A stretch of 64,000 bases of DNA from assembly GCA_026545765.1 (NCBI GenBank), contig JAIFAC010000313.1, positions 62,001-126,000 on the forward strand, given 5' to 3'. The DNA is from Plantago major. Taxonomy: Eukaryota; Streptophyta; Magnoliopsida; Lamiales; Plantaginaceae. Shown here piece by piece: positions 22,101 through 33,831 of this stretch. The notes beneath the pieces are model-generated. The model was not told the DNA's origin. It saw nothing but the letters and a program-made list of their open reading frames with translations, and did not search any database. A program made the position numbers and the translations under genes. Position 1 is the stretch's first letter; each line of letters starts with the position of its first letter.

Positions 22101-24632
22101 CTTGAACCTGAGAATTAATATTCATACAATACTTAGGAAATTATTTGAAAGAATTTGTGCAAAATGCTTTAATGAGTTCGAAGTTTTGGACTTACTTCCT
22201 CAATAGGAAGCTCAGTCATTTTCTCGTAAACTTTCTCGCTTCGTATTCTTTCATGTGATGTCGCATTGGGAGCTTCATCAATTTCCATTGATGCAGGGAT
22301 GTCGCAACTTTTTCCCTTTGCATTTCCACTTCTGAATGAGCCTGTAAGTAGAAAGTATTGAATATTTTAGAAGAAGTTTAAGATAACCCATGATGAAGAA
22401 TACTTATCACTGATTTTTCATGTACCTTCACGCTAGAAGGCTCAATGATGTGTTCTTCAGAAACCTTGTTGGTCTCTAGGTTCGCCTCGCATTTCGCTTT
22501 ATCTTCCTCTTTCTCGCTGGAGCCTGTTAGAAACATTTACTTTAAATGATTAAGCACATGACAAATGATCGAAAAGTGTTATCTTAAGAATCAATTATCA
22601 CCGTGGTACAGCTCATTTCTTAAGAGGCGAGGTCAGTACCTCCTTCTCGCTTCGAGGCAAGCTTTCCAAATTCCTCTTGTTTCGTGTTTCTAACTCACCA
22701 GAATAAAGAATTTTTATATAAGTAACAAGATATACAAGCATAAATTTTTCACAGGTAGGAGTTAAACCATTCACTACCCGAGCATTGTCAGTCGATTGGT
22801 CTCTCGAACTGTGACCCTTTTATACTTTGGTCTTCTTGTTCCAAAGATGCCTTCTTTGTTTGAAGTTTTAGGTACTTCACACCTTTCCCGAGTGTGCAAC
22901 TGGGCCATTCTCCCTAGTTGATCATTCCGAGTGGATGTCTCGCTTGATCCCTCTTGTCGAGTCGGGGAACCCGCTTTTGCGTAATTTTCTTCAACAGATT
23001 GTAATGTCGGTAATTCAAATGGAGTTCATTTACCATTTCATCAACCACTTGTGGCATTGTGGTTGTTGTGGTTGTCCGGAAGCGTAAGATCGGTCTATAG
23101 AGTGTTCTTCCGTATTTTTAGACGTGGCATTTCCATCAAGATTCCAAAGACTAAATTACCACTCATCGTGGCTTTTTGAAGTTGTGCGTAGAAACGCTCC
23201 TCGATGATGTGTTTGCACCAACAACCTTTTCAGAGGTGCTTGTTCAAGAACTCCGAGGTGTAGGTTCTTCTTCGTAAACCTTATCACCGCCATCATAAAG
23301 AACCTTAGCCCTCTTTGTTCTTTCTAGGACTTGAGAGATGATTAGTTCATCATCTTCATCGCCGAGCTCTCATCAAGATTGGGAACCGATTGGTCCATTA
23401 CTCCCGCGATTTCGCAGATGGGGCTTGGTGCTTTTCACCGCTTTGGTAGCATTTATGAGTTCATCGCCAAAGCTTTCGTAATAGTCTTCACATTTCTAAA
23501 AGCACTTTCTCTTGAGTCTACTTGCTCAAGAGTTGATAACTCTTTGCAAGATTGATGAGTTGATCGCCTTTATCACCATCTAGCAAGGCCCAGAATATCC
23601 GAGAATCGATAACCTCAATGGGTGTGTCTTCCGATTTGCCATCGACTTCTTTCTTGAAGTTCTGGCTTCGTCGCAACCTTTCTTCGATACCTTTTCGCAC
23701 TTTCGCTTCTTAGAACCTTTTTGAGACCCAAGAACCTTTTTCATCAAGTTTGTATACTCATATTTGTAGAGTAGGTTATCATGGCTATTTCAAATTGCCT
23801 CTCCGAGCTCAATGCCAAGCTTCTCCAAAGAAGTAGCATATCTTCGCACTATAGCCATCGTGGCCTTCGCTCACCTAGTCCTTTACGATCTTAGGCTCAA
23901 GCCTGAATCTTCTTCACAAACTTCATGAAGGCGATTTTCCCCGCTTAAAAGGGTTTTCCAAATTTTGTCTTGTTGATTCAAAGAAGAACATCATGATCCA
24001 TCGTTTCGCTTATCCGGTCAAGACCTCCTTGTAGACCATCAAAGCATCCGTGAAGAATGCAAGCCAATACATCCCAAAGGAACCATCGATGTCTAGTTCG
24101 ATGTCGAAGCTTGTACTCAAGGGTGTATCTCGATTTTCAAGATCACACACGCCATCGCATAATTGTTTAACACCTTCAAGGAGATCATCATCCTTGGTGT
24201 TTATTTCAAAATCCTTTCCAAGATTTTGAAACTCAAACAACTTACGTAAAGTTGTTAAGTCCGTATGATTTCCTTTCTCGATCGAGGTTTTGACAGACAC
24301 TATTGCAAAGGCCTTCGTAAACACGTAAAATTATCCTCGAGTTGTTGTAGAATTCCAACACATCGAGTGATGAAATTCCACTGGGCGAAGCAGATAGAAA
24401 ACCCTCGATTTGTGCCTTTTCAAGCATGTCAAGAATCGCCTTTCGGCTTGGTTCTCTATCGTAGTGAGGTATTCCTCAACCATGGCACCACCCCAAATCA
24501 TTCTCGTGATTTGAAGTCCAATGGTCGATTAAAATCTCCTACCAATGGTTGTTCATAATAACCAACTCGTGCTTGCTTTTCAAAGGCATCAAAGGAGGAT
24601 TGAGATTTCGTGGAAGAATTCTTCGGGGACAT
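19169..24632 (-). pseudogene. SIRE-A env-like (third) reading frame with introns, decayed
   Basis: Begins at ATG 24632 with MSPKNSSTKSQSS, parallel to MAPKKMTTKNPK of SIRE-B. A readable block (24324-24010) contains LLEGVKQLCDGVCDLENRD. Three GT-AG introns are clear: 22524-22601 (78 nt), 22342-22425 (84 nt) and 22108-22195 (88 nt). The exons between them begin GCTCCAGCGAG, GCTCATTCAGAAG and GTTCAAGAAAG, matching exons 3, 4 and 5 of SIRE-B in order. The C-terminal part (19653-19276) has MSRSIWRRSIQGDIGY and a frame ending NLVEDLKS then stop at 19169. Many frameshifts are present. The name env-like follows Sirevirus usage; no fusion function is shown. Confidence 0.65.
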
Positions 24633-25490
24633 CTCTTTATATAGTGTAGGAATTTGGTGTTTGAAAGAGATTTGATTCAAGAATTCTTTGCAGAAAAACT
24701 TAATCTTGATTTGCAGAGATTGTAGAAGGTTTGCAGAGAATCAAGAGAAGGTTTTGCTATTTTTTTTAAGTCAGAATTTTGGATTAGGCGAAAGTGATTT
24801 CTTTTGCCAAAATCCTATATATATAGCAATAGAATCTCAATGCATAAATACATACAAATTGATTTTGTGTACGATTCTGACTTGCAAGCGCGTGAGCAAA
24901 AGTTAGTTCTAGCATTAAATGTAGAGTGGGTTTTGTTAAATTTTACAATTCACTATTTATCGTGAATTAATTTCCACCAGATAGATCAAACGCTTAATTT
25001 CATCAAGGGTCACCATTGCTTTTTCAAAGAATGATCACAATCAACAAGTGTAATTGTGCCCATTTAATGAATTTTGGCTATTAGCTATCCGAATCACGCT
25101 TTGTATGACCAAGAACACTGCTTGCATTTGAATCATTTTATACTTAGGATTTTTCCAAGTTTTTCATCAAGATAGAAATAATGCGAATTTCAAGAGAGTA
25201 GTTAATCGCAGATAGTTGTACTATTCTCCTTTGTGTTCCCGCTTATAGAGTGATTCGTATATCCGAGTTCCGCCTCGTAGATCTTAAGTCGCCTTTTGCT
25301 CTTTAGCCTTTTGACTTCCGGATACGCTCTGCATTTCTTTCTCTTCTCTAGATGCCCATTCCAGATACCTCTTCTCCGGATGCCCGCTCCAAATACCTCT
25401 TCTCTAGATGCCCGCTGCATTCTCGAACTTTTTCACTCATCAGTAGTTCCATTAGTCCAAGACTATGTCTTAAGGCTAAGAATCTACTTT
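24633..25490 (-). other. spacer between RNase H and env-like frame of SIRE-A
   Basis: No protein recognised. It contains three tandem 28-bp units (25343-25425), and AT-rich leader sequence immediately before the env-like ATG, including TATATAAAGAGATG on the minus strand. Confidence 0.5.
25343..25425 (-). repeat. three tandem 28-bp units in SIRE-A
   Basis: CTTCTCTAGATGCCC, CTTCTCCGGATGCCC and CTTCTCTAGATGCCC start at 25343, 25371 and 25399. The unit is not seen at the matching place in SIRE-B, so the expansion is specific to this copy or subfamily. Confidence 0.8.
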
Positions 25491-25931
25491 CTTGTAGTGG
25501 CTTAGTGAAGATATCTCAAGTTGGTCTTCAAAGCCAATCTTGAGTATCTCTATATTGCCTTTTTCAACATGGTCTCGGCGAAGTGATGTCTAACATCAAT
25601 ATGCTTTGTTCGCATGAAATTTAGGATTCGTGTAATCGCAATAGCACTTGTGTTGTCACGTAAAATGGGAGTTTTCTTCATCGAGTCCATAGTCTTTAAG
25701 TTGTTGTTGTATCCACGTAATTTGTGTTGCACAACAACCAAAGAACAATATATTCACCTCCGTGGTAGAAGTTTCAATTGAGTTTTGCTTCTTGCTAAAC
25801 CACGAGATAAGTCTAGTACCTAACCGAAAAGTTCCCGAGGTGCTTTTCCTATCAAGCAAAGGATTCAAAGATAATCAAGGCCCCGAGTACCCATAAACTC
25901 AATCCGCTTTTAGGATACCACAATCCTACAT
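25491..25931 (-). pseudogene. SIRE-A RNase H, frameshifted
   Basis: Degrades the RNA strand of the RNA-DNA hybrid. Segments SGTFRLGTRLISWFSKKQNSI (25868 downward), DNTSAIAITR and TKHIDVRHHF match the copia RNase H with its WS(F)SKKQ and RTKHIDVRHHF motifs, and the tail (KPLQESRF) is at about 25490. Compared with SIRE-B the frame is broken by CTG/CAG-to-CG changes (for example near 25575 and 25625). Confidence 0.85.
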
Positions 25932-26690
25932 CTATCGTACTTTTACATACCTTAATATTTTCATAGCAATGTTGTAGTGTGTTTCGATCAGATTTGTGAA
26001 ATCTAGCACACTCCAACGACGATTGAATATCGTGTCTACTTGCAGGAGGTAAAGTAGTGAACCTATCAATTTCCTATACTTATGTTCTTCAACACTCTTA
26101 TCCGATTCAAGATAGGTCATTTTGGTTCCAATGCTCATAGGTATCTTAGCATTCTTTTCAGAAGGCTTAAGATTGAATTTTGTGAGCATATCTTTTGCAT
26201 ACATTGTTTGACTAATGAATATTCCATCATTGAGTTGCTTGACTTGCAATCCTAGAAAATAATTCATTTCTCCCATCATGCTCATCTCAAACTTACTTTT
26301 CATGAGATTTGCAAAGTCATTACAAAGTTGCTTGTCCTTAGATCCAAATATGATGTCATCAACATATACTTGAACTAAGAGTAGTTTCCCATCATGATTT
26401 AAGGTAAATAAAGTTTTATCAACTTCACCTTTCTTGAAACCACTTTCCAGAAGGTATTTGGCCAAAGTGTCATACCATGCTCTTGGAGCCTGTTTCAGTC
26501 CATATAGAGTTTTTTGTAGTTTATAGACCATTCTACTTTCTGAGGAAACTTCAAAGCCAGGTGGTTGCTCAACATAAACTTCTTCTGCAAGTTCACCGTT
26601 CAAGAATGAACTTTTGACATCCATCTGATAAACTTTAAAATCTTTATGAGCTGCAAAGGCTAGAAAGAGTCTTATTGCATCCAATCGCAA
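25932..26690 (-). CDS. SIRE-A reverse transcriptase, open segment
   Basis: 252 codons without a stop. Motifs: [17 protein letters not shown] (residues 24-40), [12 protein letters not shown] (62-73), YVDDIIFGS with the catalytic Asp pair (109-117), [19 protein letters not shown] and [11 protein letters not shown]. This is the RT palm of a Sirevirus. It lacks the first strand of the domain, which lies in the broken stretch 26691-26990. It is a piece of a polyprotein, so the Met at 26690 is not a real start. Confidence 0.92.
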   Translation of the reverse strand: MRLDAIRLFLAFAAHKDFKVYQMDVKSSFLNGELAEEVYVEQPPGFEVSSESRMVYKLQKTLYGLKQAPRAWYDTLAKYLLESGFKKGEVDKTLFTLNHDGKLLLVQVYVDDIIFGSKDKQLCNDFANLMKSKFEMSMMGEMNYFLGLQVKQLNDGIFISQTMYAKDMLTKFNLKPSEKNAKIPMSIGTKMTYLESDKSVEEHKYRKLIGSLLYLLQVDTIFNRRWSVLDFTNLIETHYNIAMKILRYVKVR

Positions 26691-27462
26691 CCTGCATATG
26701 ACTCATCAAAATCTAAGCCTTCATTCCGGTAAATCCATCGCAACCAATCTTGCTTTGTTTCGTTATTTCACCGATTCTTTCATTTTGTTTCGAAACCCAT
26801 TTAGTTCCAATCACGTATATTCCTTCCACAAATGGAACTAGTTTCAGACTTTGTTTCTCTCAAATTGATCCAACTCTTCTTGCATTGCGTAGATCCAAAC
26901 CTTGGTCTCCTAATGCTTCTTCCATATTTTAGTTCAATATTTGAGATGAAACATCCAAAGAGAGAATTAGCATTGTCACTATTGCTCTCCTAGTCCTAAC
27001 ACCTTGATTAATTGGTCCAATCACATCTTTTCGTGATGATCCTTGATCCATCTCATCATGGGTTTAGTGCTAGTAGGATCAATATCCAAATGATTTCAAT
27101 GTGAATCACCGATTTTGATTTGATACTTTTTCAAGATTTAAGACATTTTGCTCCTCGTAAGGGCAATTAATGTCCCGACACTTGTTCAAGGTTTGAGCTA
27201 TCTCGAACATGTCTTCGTAGAGATTGTTTACGAGATAGCTTCATGATGAATATCTTCATTTCCATTTCGAAGTTTCATAGGAAATTCTTCATCATGTTTG
27301 TGAGTCATCTTGTTGTTACTAGGCATATCAAGCTTTTCTACGCCGTAGTCATCCTCACTTTCCATAATGATGTTTCTCCTTTCGAGGACTCTTCTTCGTA
27401 ATCCTCAACATCGCTTCTTTGAACCTTTCGAGAGTTCATCATTAGAGGTGTTTTTACTTCCT
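26691..27462 (-). pseudogene. SIRE-A integrase/RT linker, heavily frameshifted
   Basis: Counterpart of 43500-44340 in SIRE-B. Short matches to the acid-rich linker and the RT N-terminus (tracts around 26780-26940 and 27300-27460) are readable only by switching frame. It is dense in one-base losses at CTG/CAG sites relative to SIRE-B. Confidence 0.6.
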
Positions 27463-28465
27463 TCATAGAATACAACATGAACGATTCTTCAATTTTCTTT
27501 GTTCTTTGTTGTAAATTTCAGAGGCTTTGCTAATCGTGGAATAACCAAGAAATACACCTTCATCTGCCTTTGGCTGAAATGTTTTCAAATAATCTTTTCC
27601 ATTGTTTAGAACAAAACATCTACAACCAAATACTCTCAGATGTTTGATATTAGGGGGTCTACCAACCAAGATTTCATAAGGGGTCTTGTCATGGTGTTTG
27701 TTTATCAAACATCCTCGAAAGTGTAGCAGTCGTGTTTACGCCTTCAACTCAATAAACTTCACTTATTTCAGTCGCCTAGCATCGTCCTTGCAGCTTCTTT
27801 AAGGGTTCTGTTTTTCCTTTCTGCAACACCATTTTGTTGAGGTGTTCTTACAGAGGAAAGTTGGTGTTGTATAACTTTGCAGGTACAAAACTCCTTTATG
27901 TACTGGTTGACAAACTCAGTACCATGGTCTGTTCTGATTGTAGATACCTTGTCATTTTTCATGACTTCAAGCTTTTTCAAAGAAGTTTGGTATCTCCACT
28001 CGGCATCGATTTGTGTTTCGTAAATACAACACAAGTGAATCTTGAGAAGTCATCTACAACAACTGCATTCATATTTCTTTCCGCATAACTAGTTACGTAT
28101 GATTCAAAAGATCCATATGTAGTAGTTGCAGTGGTCTAACACTAGAGTGTCTAGTTTTCGACTTGAAAGAGATTTTCGATTGTTTCCATCCGACATGCGT
28201 AATGTATACCATCCTTTCTCGAAGATGTTTTGGGAAGGCCAACCACTAACTCTTTCGCATGTTTGTTCGTAGTTTTGAAGTTCAAGTGACTCATTCTTTT
28301 GTGCCATAACCAAAGGCTCTTCCAGGTGACCAGATTGACTCACCATGAGACATTCTTCATTGTGGCAGATGCCCAATCGCAACATAAAGATCGCTTTTCC
28401 GCCGAAAGCAACCAAGACCTGCTCATGGACTCATTGTCAATTAGTTTGCGATTTTGCTTTGAATT
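27463..28465 (-). pseudogene. SIRE-A integrase, frameshifted
   Basis: Inserts the cDNA into the host chromosome. Readable parts: zinc-binding leader region (28415-28104), VVVDDFSRFTCVVF with the first catalytic Asp (about 28055), RTDHGTEFVNQYIKEF with the second Asp (ORF 28034-27768), TPQQNGVAERKNRTLKEAART with the catalytic Glu, then INKHHDKTPYEILVGRPPN and KAYEGVFLGYS-like residues (27708-27463). The DDE residues are all present but in different frames. Confidence 0.85.
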
Positions 28466-28729
28466 TTACAAGAAACCTTTGTCTGCAAACCGGCTCATGC
28501 TAAATAGATTATATTTCAAATCCTTAACATGTAATACGTCAGTGATTGTTAATGTTCCCATTTTGACGTTGCCAAATCCCAGAGAGGGATTTAATTCTCC
28601 TCCAAGAACTGATATCCGTCCTGTGTTGCAAGCTTTGTAATCGACCAGATTTGCTTTGTCTCCTGTCATGTGCTTTCCGCATCCACTATCAAATAGCCAT
28701 TGTGCTTTAGTCCAGGAAGCATTCTGCAC
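28466..28729 (-). CDS. SIRE-A aspartic protease, open segment
   Basis: 88 codons. The active-site motif WLFDSGCGKHMTGD (residues 11-24) is the copia protease signature; ITDVLHVKDLKYNLFSMSRF (56-75) is its usual C-terminal part. It is cleaved from the gag-pol polyprotein, so the Met is internal. Confidence 0.9.
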   Translation of the reverse strand: MQNASWTKAQWLFDSGCGKHMTGDKANLVDYKACNTGRISVLGGELNPSLGFGNVKMGTLTITDVLHVKDLKYNLFSMSRFADKGFL

Positions 28730-31190
28730 ACAACAGGGAACATGAGATTAGGTTCTCAATTTACAGTTTGAACCATCAGGACTAAACAATCTTCCAGTAG
28801 GAATCCATTTTTGAATGAATTTCTCGAACATTCTTTTGTCTAATAGGAACATAAGGAGGAATTCTAATTGAATGATTATCATTATTAAGAATTATTTTCT
28901 TCCTCGTGTGTTCCTAGGTGTTCCATTTGGTGCTTTCAGACACTTAAGTTTCCGAGTTTGCTTTTCAAAGAGAACTTAGCTTTCTGCGATTTCTTCTAGC
29001 CCAGCATTCGATTTTCAGTTGCTTGATTCAACTTCCACTTCGATAATTGCTTTGAGCAATTCTAGCCTTTAGCCATCGCTCTTGCCCTGCTTGTATTCAT
29101 GAGCAAGTTGTTTCCCGATGCCTTTATAGCCAATACTGCTTTGAGCACTTGAAGCTATCGAGATCTTTTCTCAGCCTTTGCTAGTCTCTCGTCGATCCAA
29201 TTTCTTTCCGTAAAAGTGACATGAGAGAATTTGCCACCTCGCAATTCTACCCTTTTGAGAGACATAGCATCAGGTGTTTACACTTTTCAGTGTTGTGTTT
29301 CTTTTCAGAGACGTGCCCAACAGTTTTGTTTTTGACTTGTTTTTCCCACAAAGGTTTAGTCGCAACTGCCTTTCCTTTGTCAACAATCTTCATCTTCTGA
29401 CCGATACTATAGATTGCATGGGAACCATCTTGCTAAGTACTTACAAATGTTCTTCTTTCCTCACTCTTATTCAGAGTGACAGAACAATCTGTCTGTATTC
29501 AAATTTCAAGTCCTTTCTTTTCTGAAGGATCTCTTAAGTAAGATTGTACTTCAGTAAGAGTGTCACAAGCTTTGGCATATGATTGAAAAGATAATTCTTT
29601 CTTTTCGAGTTCCTTGTTCTCAGAAAGAAGATCTTCATATTTCTTTCGTAATTCAGCCATTGCTTCTTTATGTGACTTTTCTGTCTCAGATATCTGAGCT
29701 TTGAGAAATGCATTTTCAGCATCCTTTTTTCTCAGATATCTTAACTAATTGAGAATTTTCCTTTGCAAGAGAATTCTTTTCTTCTTCAAGATTTTCGGCT
29801 CTAGCTTGGATCATTAGAAATTCTCTTTCATAGATGTCAAGATCTTTCCTGAGATTTTCTAGATCTTTTATTTCTTCTTCATCACTTTCATAAGTATAAC
29901 AAGAAGTATGTGTTACCTCATCAGCCATAAGATGATTTCTATGTTAGAGATGTCCTGACCACAATCTCAAAGAACTCCACACATTTCATTCTTCTTGAGG
30001 TCAAGTCGATTATATCATGAGTAACTCCACATAATTCGGTGATGGTAAGGTTGAGTCATCCTAATTGTCATCTTCGGAATCATGGCTCAAAGTCTAGAGC
30101 ATCCAAATGAGTTTGATTTTCTTTCTTTCTTCGCTAATAAAGCTCGCTTCTTCAAGATTCTTCTATCTTTCTTGTCACCGTCCTTAGTTTGTTGAAGCGT
30201 GACAATCCTTCTTGAAGTGACCCGTTTCCGATAATAGAAACATATATCGCTTCCAATTTCTACCGCCTCAAGACATGATGCTTTCTCGAATGGTTTGTTC
30301 AAATGAAGCTATGCATATTTTTGTACCGTGATAGTTTGAGCCTAGATGCTTTTTCACTTCTCTTCGCTTTTCTTCTCTCAATTTCTCGATCGACATATTT
30401 GCTCATTTGCTTTGTAGCAAGAGCATCCTCGCCTCTTCCTTGCTTTTCTTCTTTTCAAGTTCCTTGAGCAACTAGAGCAATATTCTCGCAACTTTTCAGC
30501 TTGTTTGTTCTCTTTGTGTTGTCTCATAATCAACCGTAGCAAGATGTGAGAAGAGTTACACCGAGTGATATTTCGCATTCCTCGTTAAAATAAAGAATTT
30601 AGTATGCTCCCAAGTGGTTAAGACTTCGACAATAGTCTTAATCTTTTCGACCGGGAGTATCTGCTCTTTCCTAAGTCGCCATATCACTCATGAGAGTGGT
30701 AAATCCAAATCAAGTTCTTCCAGAGTTTCAAGGTCCTTGTTTGAAATTTTGAAATTTCAACTTGAGAACTTCAACTTGTTTTCTTTGGTTTTCACCCAAG
30801 CAGATTTCTTCAATCACCGCCAGCAACTTTTGCTTTTAGCACCCACGCTTTACAATCGTATGTGCTCAGTGTTGATCGATGATGATATTACGAGCTTGAC
30901 CATCCAGATGATTTCTCGCATCTTCCGATGTCCGTAGTTCTCTGGCTTTCGTTCGAATAACTCGACTAGTAGATCTCCCACTTGTCGACGATCGCTTGTG
31001 AAGATCCTTCGCTTGATCTCTCTCTACCATTAGAAACCTCCATGACTTGTTTAAGTTGTTGAATAACTATCGGGCCATTCTTTATCACTTCGATCATTTC
31101 GCCACTTATGGCTTCAAGGTGGAGCATCATGTTATTTTTCCATTTCTCATAGTTCTCCTGTTTGAGAACGGGTGCATCACTCGTAGACAT
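28730..31190 (-). pseudogene. gag: SIRE-A gag, frameshifted
   Basis: Starts at ATG 31190 with MSTSDAPVLKQENYEKWKNNM (31190-31130), followed by the UBN2-type capsid region in broken frames (about 30960-30400). A degenerate CCHC knuckle (CFYYRKR...RRIVTL, about 30240-30190) follows. A long coiled-coil segment has MADEVTHTSCYTYESDEEE and heptad-rich NLEEEKNSLAKENSQ (29928-29716, then 29722-29534). A long gag with a coiled coil is typical of Sireviruses. It is in the same order as SIRE-B 39824-42280. Confidence 0.85.
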
Positions 31191-31289
31191 TCTGCACACT
31201 TAACACACAAATTAAATAGTCCTCGAAATGGACAAAGTTCCTTCACCTATCTGGGGATCTAGGTTCAAGGTGTATGTTGTGAACCTCCC

Positions 31290-31300
31290 GCTCGATACCA
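31290..31300 (-). other. primer-binding site of SIRE-A (one base lost)
   Basis: Minus-strand TGGTATCGAGC, two bases from the 5' LTR. The intact site in SIRE-B is TGGTATCAGAGC. The missing A turns CAG into CG. Initiator tRNA-Met would be the primer. Confidence 0.85.
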
Positions 31301-31302
31301 CT

Positions 31303-32974
31303 TGTCGTCCAGATAACGCAAAGTAAAAGACTAGACGGGGGTGAATAGTCTTTAAAACTTTTGTCGATAAAACTATTTCTCGATATCTGTAGATATCTGA
31401 TACTTAGAATCAGAGCACGGAAGACTTAAGATAGATAAGTGCGTTAAAGTGTGTGTGTGTGTTGTCAAATGTAAGTACGTAAAAGTAAATAACACAGCAA
31501 GTATAGTGGTATCCGGAGGTGGCGAATCCTCCAACTAATCCACTTCGTCTTCCAAAGACCTAGAATTCACTAGAATAGATAATTGAGGTCACCTTACAAA
31601 AATCCTATTCTAAGATTCCTTAAAAATGGTTCCCAACCAAATGTTCCCCTGAGTTGTTCCTTCGCTTTCACAAACCAAGTACTTCCCAGACTCGTAAAAC
31701 TTTTGAGCTATTCCTAGCTTGCAAGCTAAGTACTTCCGTGCTCAATAACCTTCGAGTTATTCCTTAGTTTCTCAAACTAAGTACTTCCGACTAATAACCT
31801 TGAGTTATTCCTTAGTTTCTCAAACTAAGTACTTCCCAGACTCCACGCCAAGGATGGTGTTGGTTTTGGTTTGAGTTGTCGATGAGCTTCTTTAATAACT
31901 TTTCGCTAATCGATAGCTCGTGAATCAAGTATACTTAATACACTTTTCAATGTATGGTATCTTGTTCTTTTATCGACCAAGTCTTAGATAAATGTTCTAG
32001 AGAATGAATCTTTATACTTGATCTTTCAATTCAACTCTTTCACGTATAAATGTGTTTGTTTAGGATCGTGACACTTAGAACTTTAGTACTACTTAAGATC
32101 GTGAGCTTTGGTCGCAATGTAAAGCTTCGAGGATAAGTAGTTTGCTTTGAGAGAGTAAGATGTTCAATGGTTTATGGAGTTCAAGGTGTTCAAGGTGTCT
32201 TCTCAAGCGCCTAAGTGTTGATATTTATAGATGAATTTGAGTGCCGCTTGAATAGTATCCGTTAGCTTAAATCAAATTCAAACTATTGATATCCGTATAT
32301 AATCAGGGTGTTTGTCTTCTTCTTCGTAAGATACCGCTGCTTTTGTTCGCATAACTCGTCTGCGCATTTAATGCATTGTACTATACTTTTGTTCTGTAGT
32401 GCCAACGGAACTATGCTTTGTATCAGAGACAACCTTGATCAGATTTCTCTGATTCTTTGCACGTTCTTATCTTTATCTTCAAATAACACTTTTATTGAAA
32501 CAACTTTGTTTGCAATATATATATTTCTTCTTCAGAAATGTGGTTAAAGCTCAAGGTATCTGAGAATAGATATCTGTGGACACTTTCCTTGTTTTCAGAT
32601 AGACCTTTTATTTCTCAGATATCTCTTGTGACACAGTTTGTTTAAAACTATTTGTGTCTTCAAGATATCTGGCCAAGGTATCTCAGAAAACTTTCAAAGA
32701 ATCTTGTGCGCCTTCAAATCTTCAATGTCGTTGAACTTGTTCTGCTTGGATGTCTTCTTCTTGGTCTTCTCTTCATAAAATAAAAATTACATTTTGAGAC
32801 CTATCATCCTATACAAGATTAGCTAGACTATCATACTTAGTGGGTTTCCTCTTTTACAATGTTCAAACGAACCAAGAGTACTAATCACCTTTCTGAGACT
32901 AAGATAAGTCATCATGTTGCTGATCAAAATCTAAACAGATATTTCTAACAAAATATCTAACAAATTTCCTAACA
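31303..32974 (-). mobile_element. 5' LTR of SIRE-A
   Basis: 1672 bp; plus-strand ends TGTCGTCCAG (TGTTGGTCCAG in the other LTR) and CCTAACA. It carries the same tandem hairpin units (31650-31842), a shorter G-run (31336) and a minus-strand TATA box ATAAATAT near 32221-32230. Confidence 0.92.
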
Positions 32975-33437
32975 TGTTCCGCTAGTGGTTTACTTGACCA
33001 TCGCAACTTATCGAGTGAACAAGATTTTGGTAGACACCGGGAGTTCCTCGAATATCATTTCCAAAAGAACACTGGACCAGATGGCCCTGGGGAGAATCCA
33101 ATATGAGAGGGTCCACACCTCTATACTGGGATTTGGAGGGGGAATAGTTCGACCCCTGGGAAGTCTTATGTTGCACGTTTCACTTGGTACTTTCCCGGAA
33201 AGAGTTACTCAGTTGGTCCGATTTGTAGTGGTGGACCGTACTTTCGACTACAACACCATCTTTGGGAGTCCGGGGCTTAATCAATTCCGAGCTATCCCCT
33301 CCACTCTCCATAACAGAATGAAGTTTCCAACTCCCTTTGGAGTCGGAGAAGAGGTGGGAAACGTCCGCGAAGCCTGGGAATGTTACATAATGTCCACAAG
33401 AAGAGCGTCTGCCCGACTTGCCGACCACGACCTCTGA
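32975..33437 (+). pseudogene. Tat aspartic protease
   Basis: Retroviral-type protease that matures the Tat polyprotein. VNKILVDTGSSSNIISK has the catalytic DTGSS (about 33034-33048); HVSLGTFPERVTQLVRFVVV and YNTIFGSPGLNQFRAIPS follow, the usual Tat protease end. The frame is open from the SIRE-A junction (VYLTIATYRV) to 33437, where a shift occurs. There is no start codon of its own; it was continuous with gag before SIRE-A inserted. Confidence 0.9.
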
Positions 33438-33831
33438 AGGCCACCGTTCTTCCAACCAAAAGGAGAACCCGCAGATCGGAGTGGGGAGCCAAAAGGAGAA
33501 GTTTTAGAATATTGCGAATCGAGCCTCACGAGACTCTCAAGGAAATTGAGATTGTTGCGAAACCGGATAAGAAAACAAGAATTGGTACCGAGATGACCGC
33601 AGAGGTAGAAATGAAGCTCATCGCTTGTCTCCGGAAAACAGCCATGTGTTTGCCCGAGTACCGATGACTTGAAGGGGTTGACGAGGATCACTGCTCACCG
33701 TCTCAACATGGATCCCTCGATCAAGTACATCCGACAAAAAGGAAAGATTTCGTCCGGCCAAGGATGCCATCATATCCACCAAGTGGAGCGACTCAAAGCA
33801 GGCACATTGAAGAAGTCCGTTATTCGACCGG
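33438..33831 (+). pseudogene. Tat protease-RT linker, frameshifted
   Basis: Contains IATKPDKKTRIG-like and ITAHRLNMDPSIKYIRQK words in different frames, the region before RT that normally includes the HRL..DP motif. At least two frame changes. Confidence 0.75.

Larger units (their letters stand above)
17141..32974 (-). mobile_element. SIRE-A: Sirevirus-type Ty1-copia element, minus strand
   Basis: 15.8 kb, flanked by the exact duplication TGTTC (17136-17140 and 32975-32979). Its 5' LTR is on the right (31303-32974) and its 3' LTR on the left (17141-18822). The internal order on the minus strand is primer site, gag, PR, IN, RT, RNase H, env-like frame, polypurine tract. It splits the Tat polyprotein between gag and protease. 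Sirevirus assignment follows from the long LTRs, long gag with coiled coil, YVDDIIFGS in RT and the extra frame after pol. Confidence 0.92.

Noticed and set aside
25485..25502. CTACTTTCTTGTAGTGG, looking like the second CACTA terminus
   Set aside because: It is the reverse complement of the copia RNase H codons KPLQESRF in SIRE-A, and its distance and context do not fit a CACTA end.
30614..30937. 107-codon plus-strand frame inside SIRE-A
   Set aside because: It is the shadow of the minus-strand gag capsid region.
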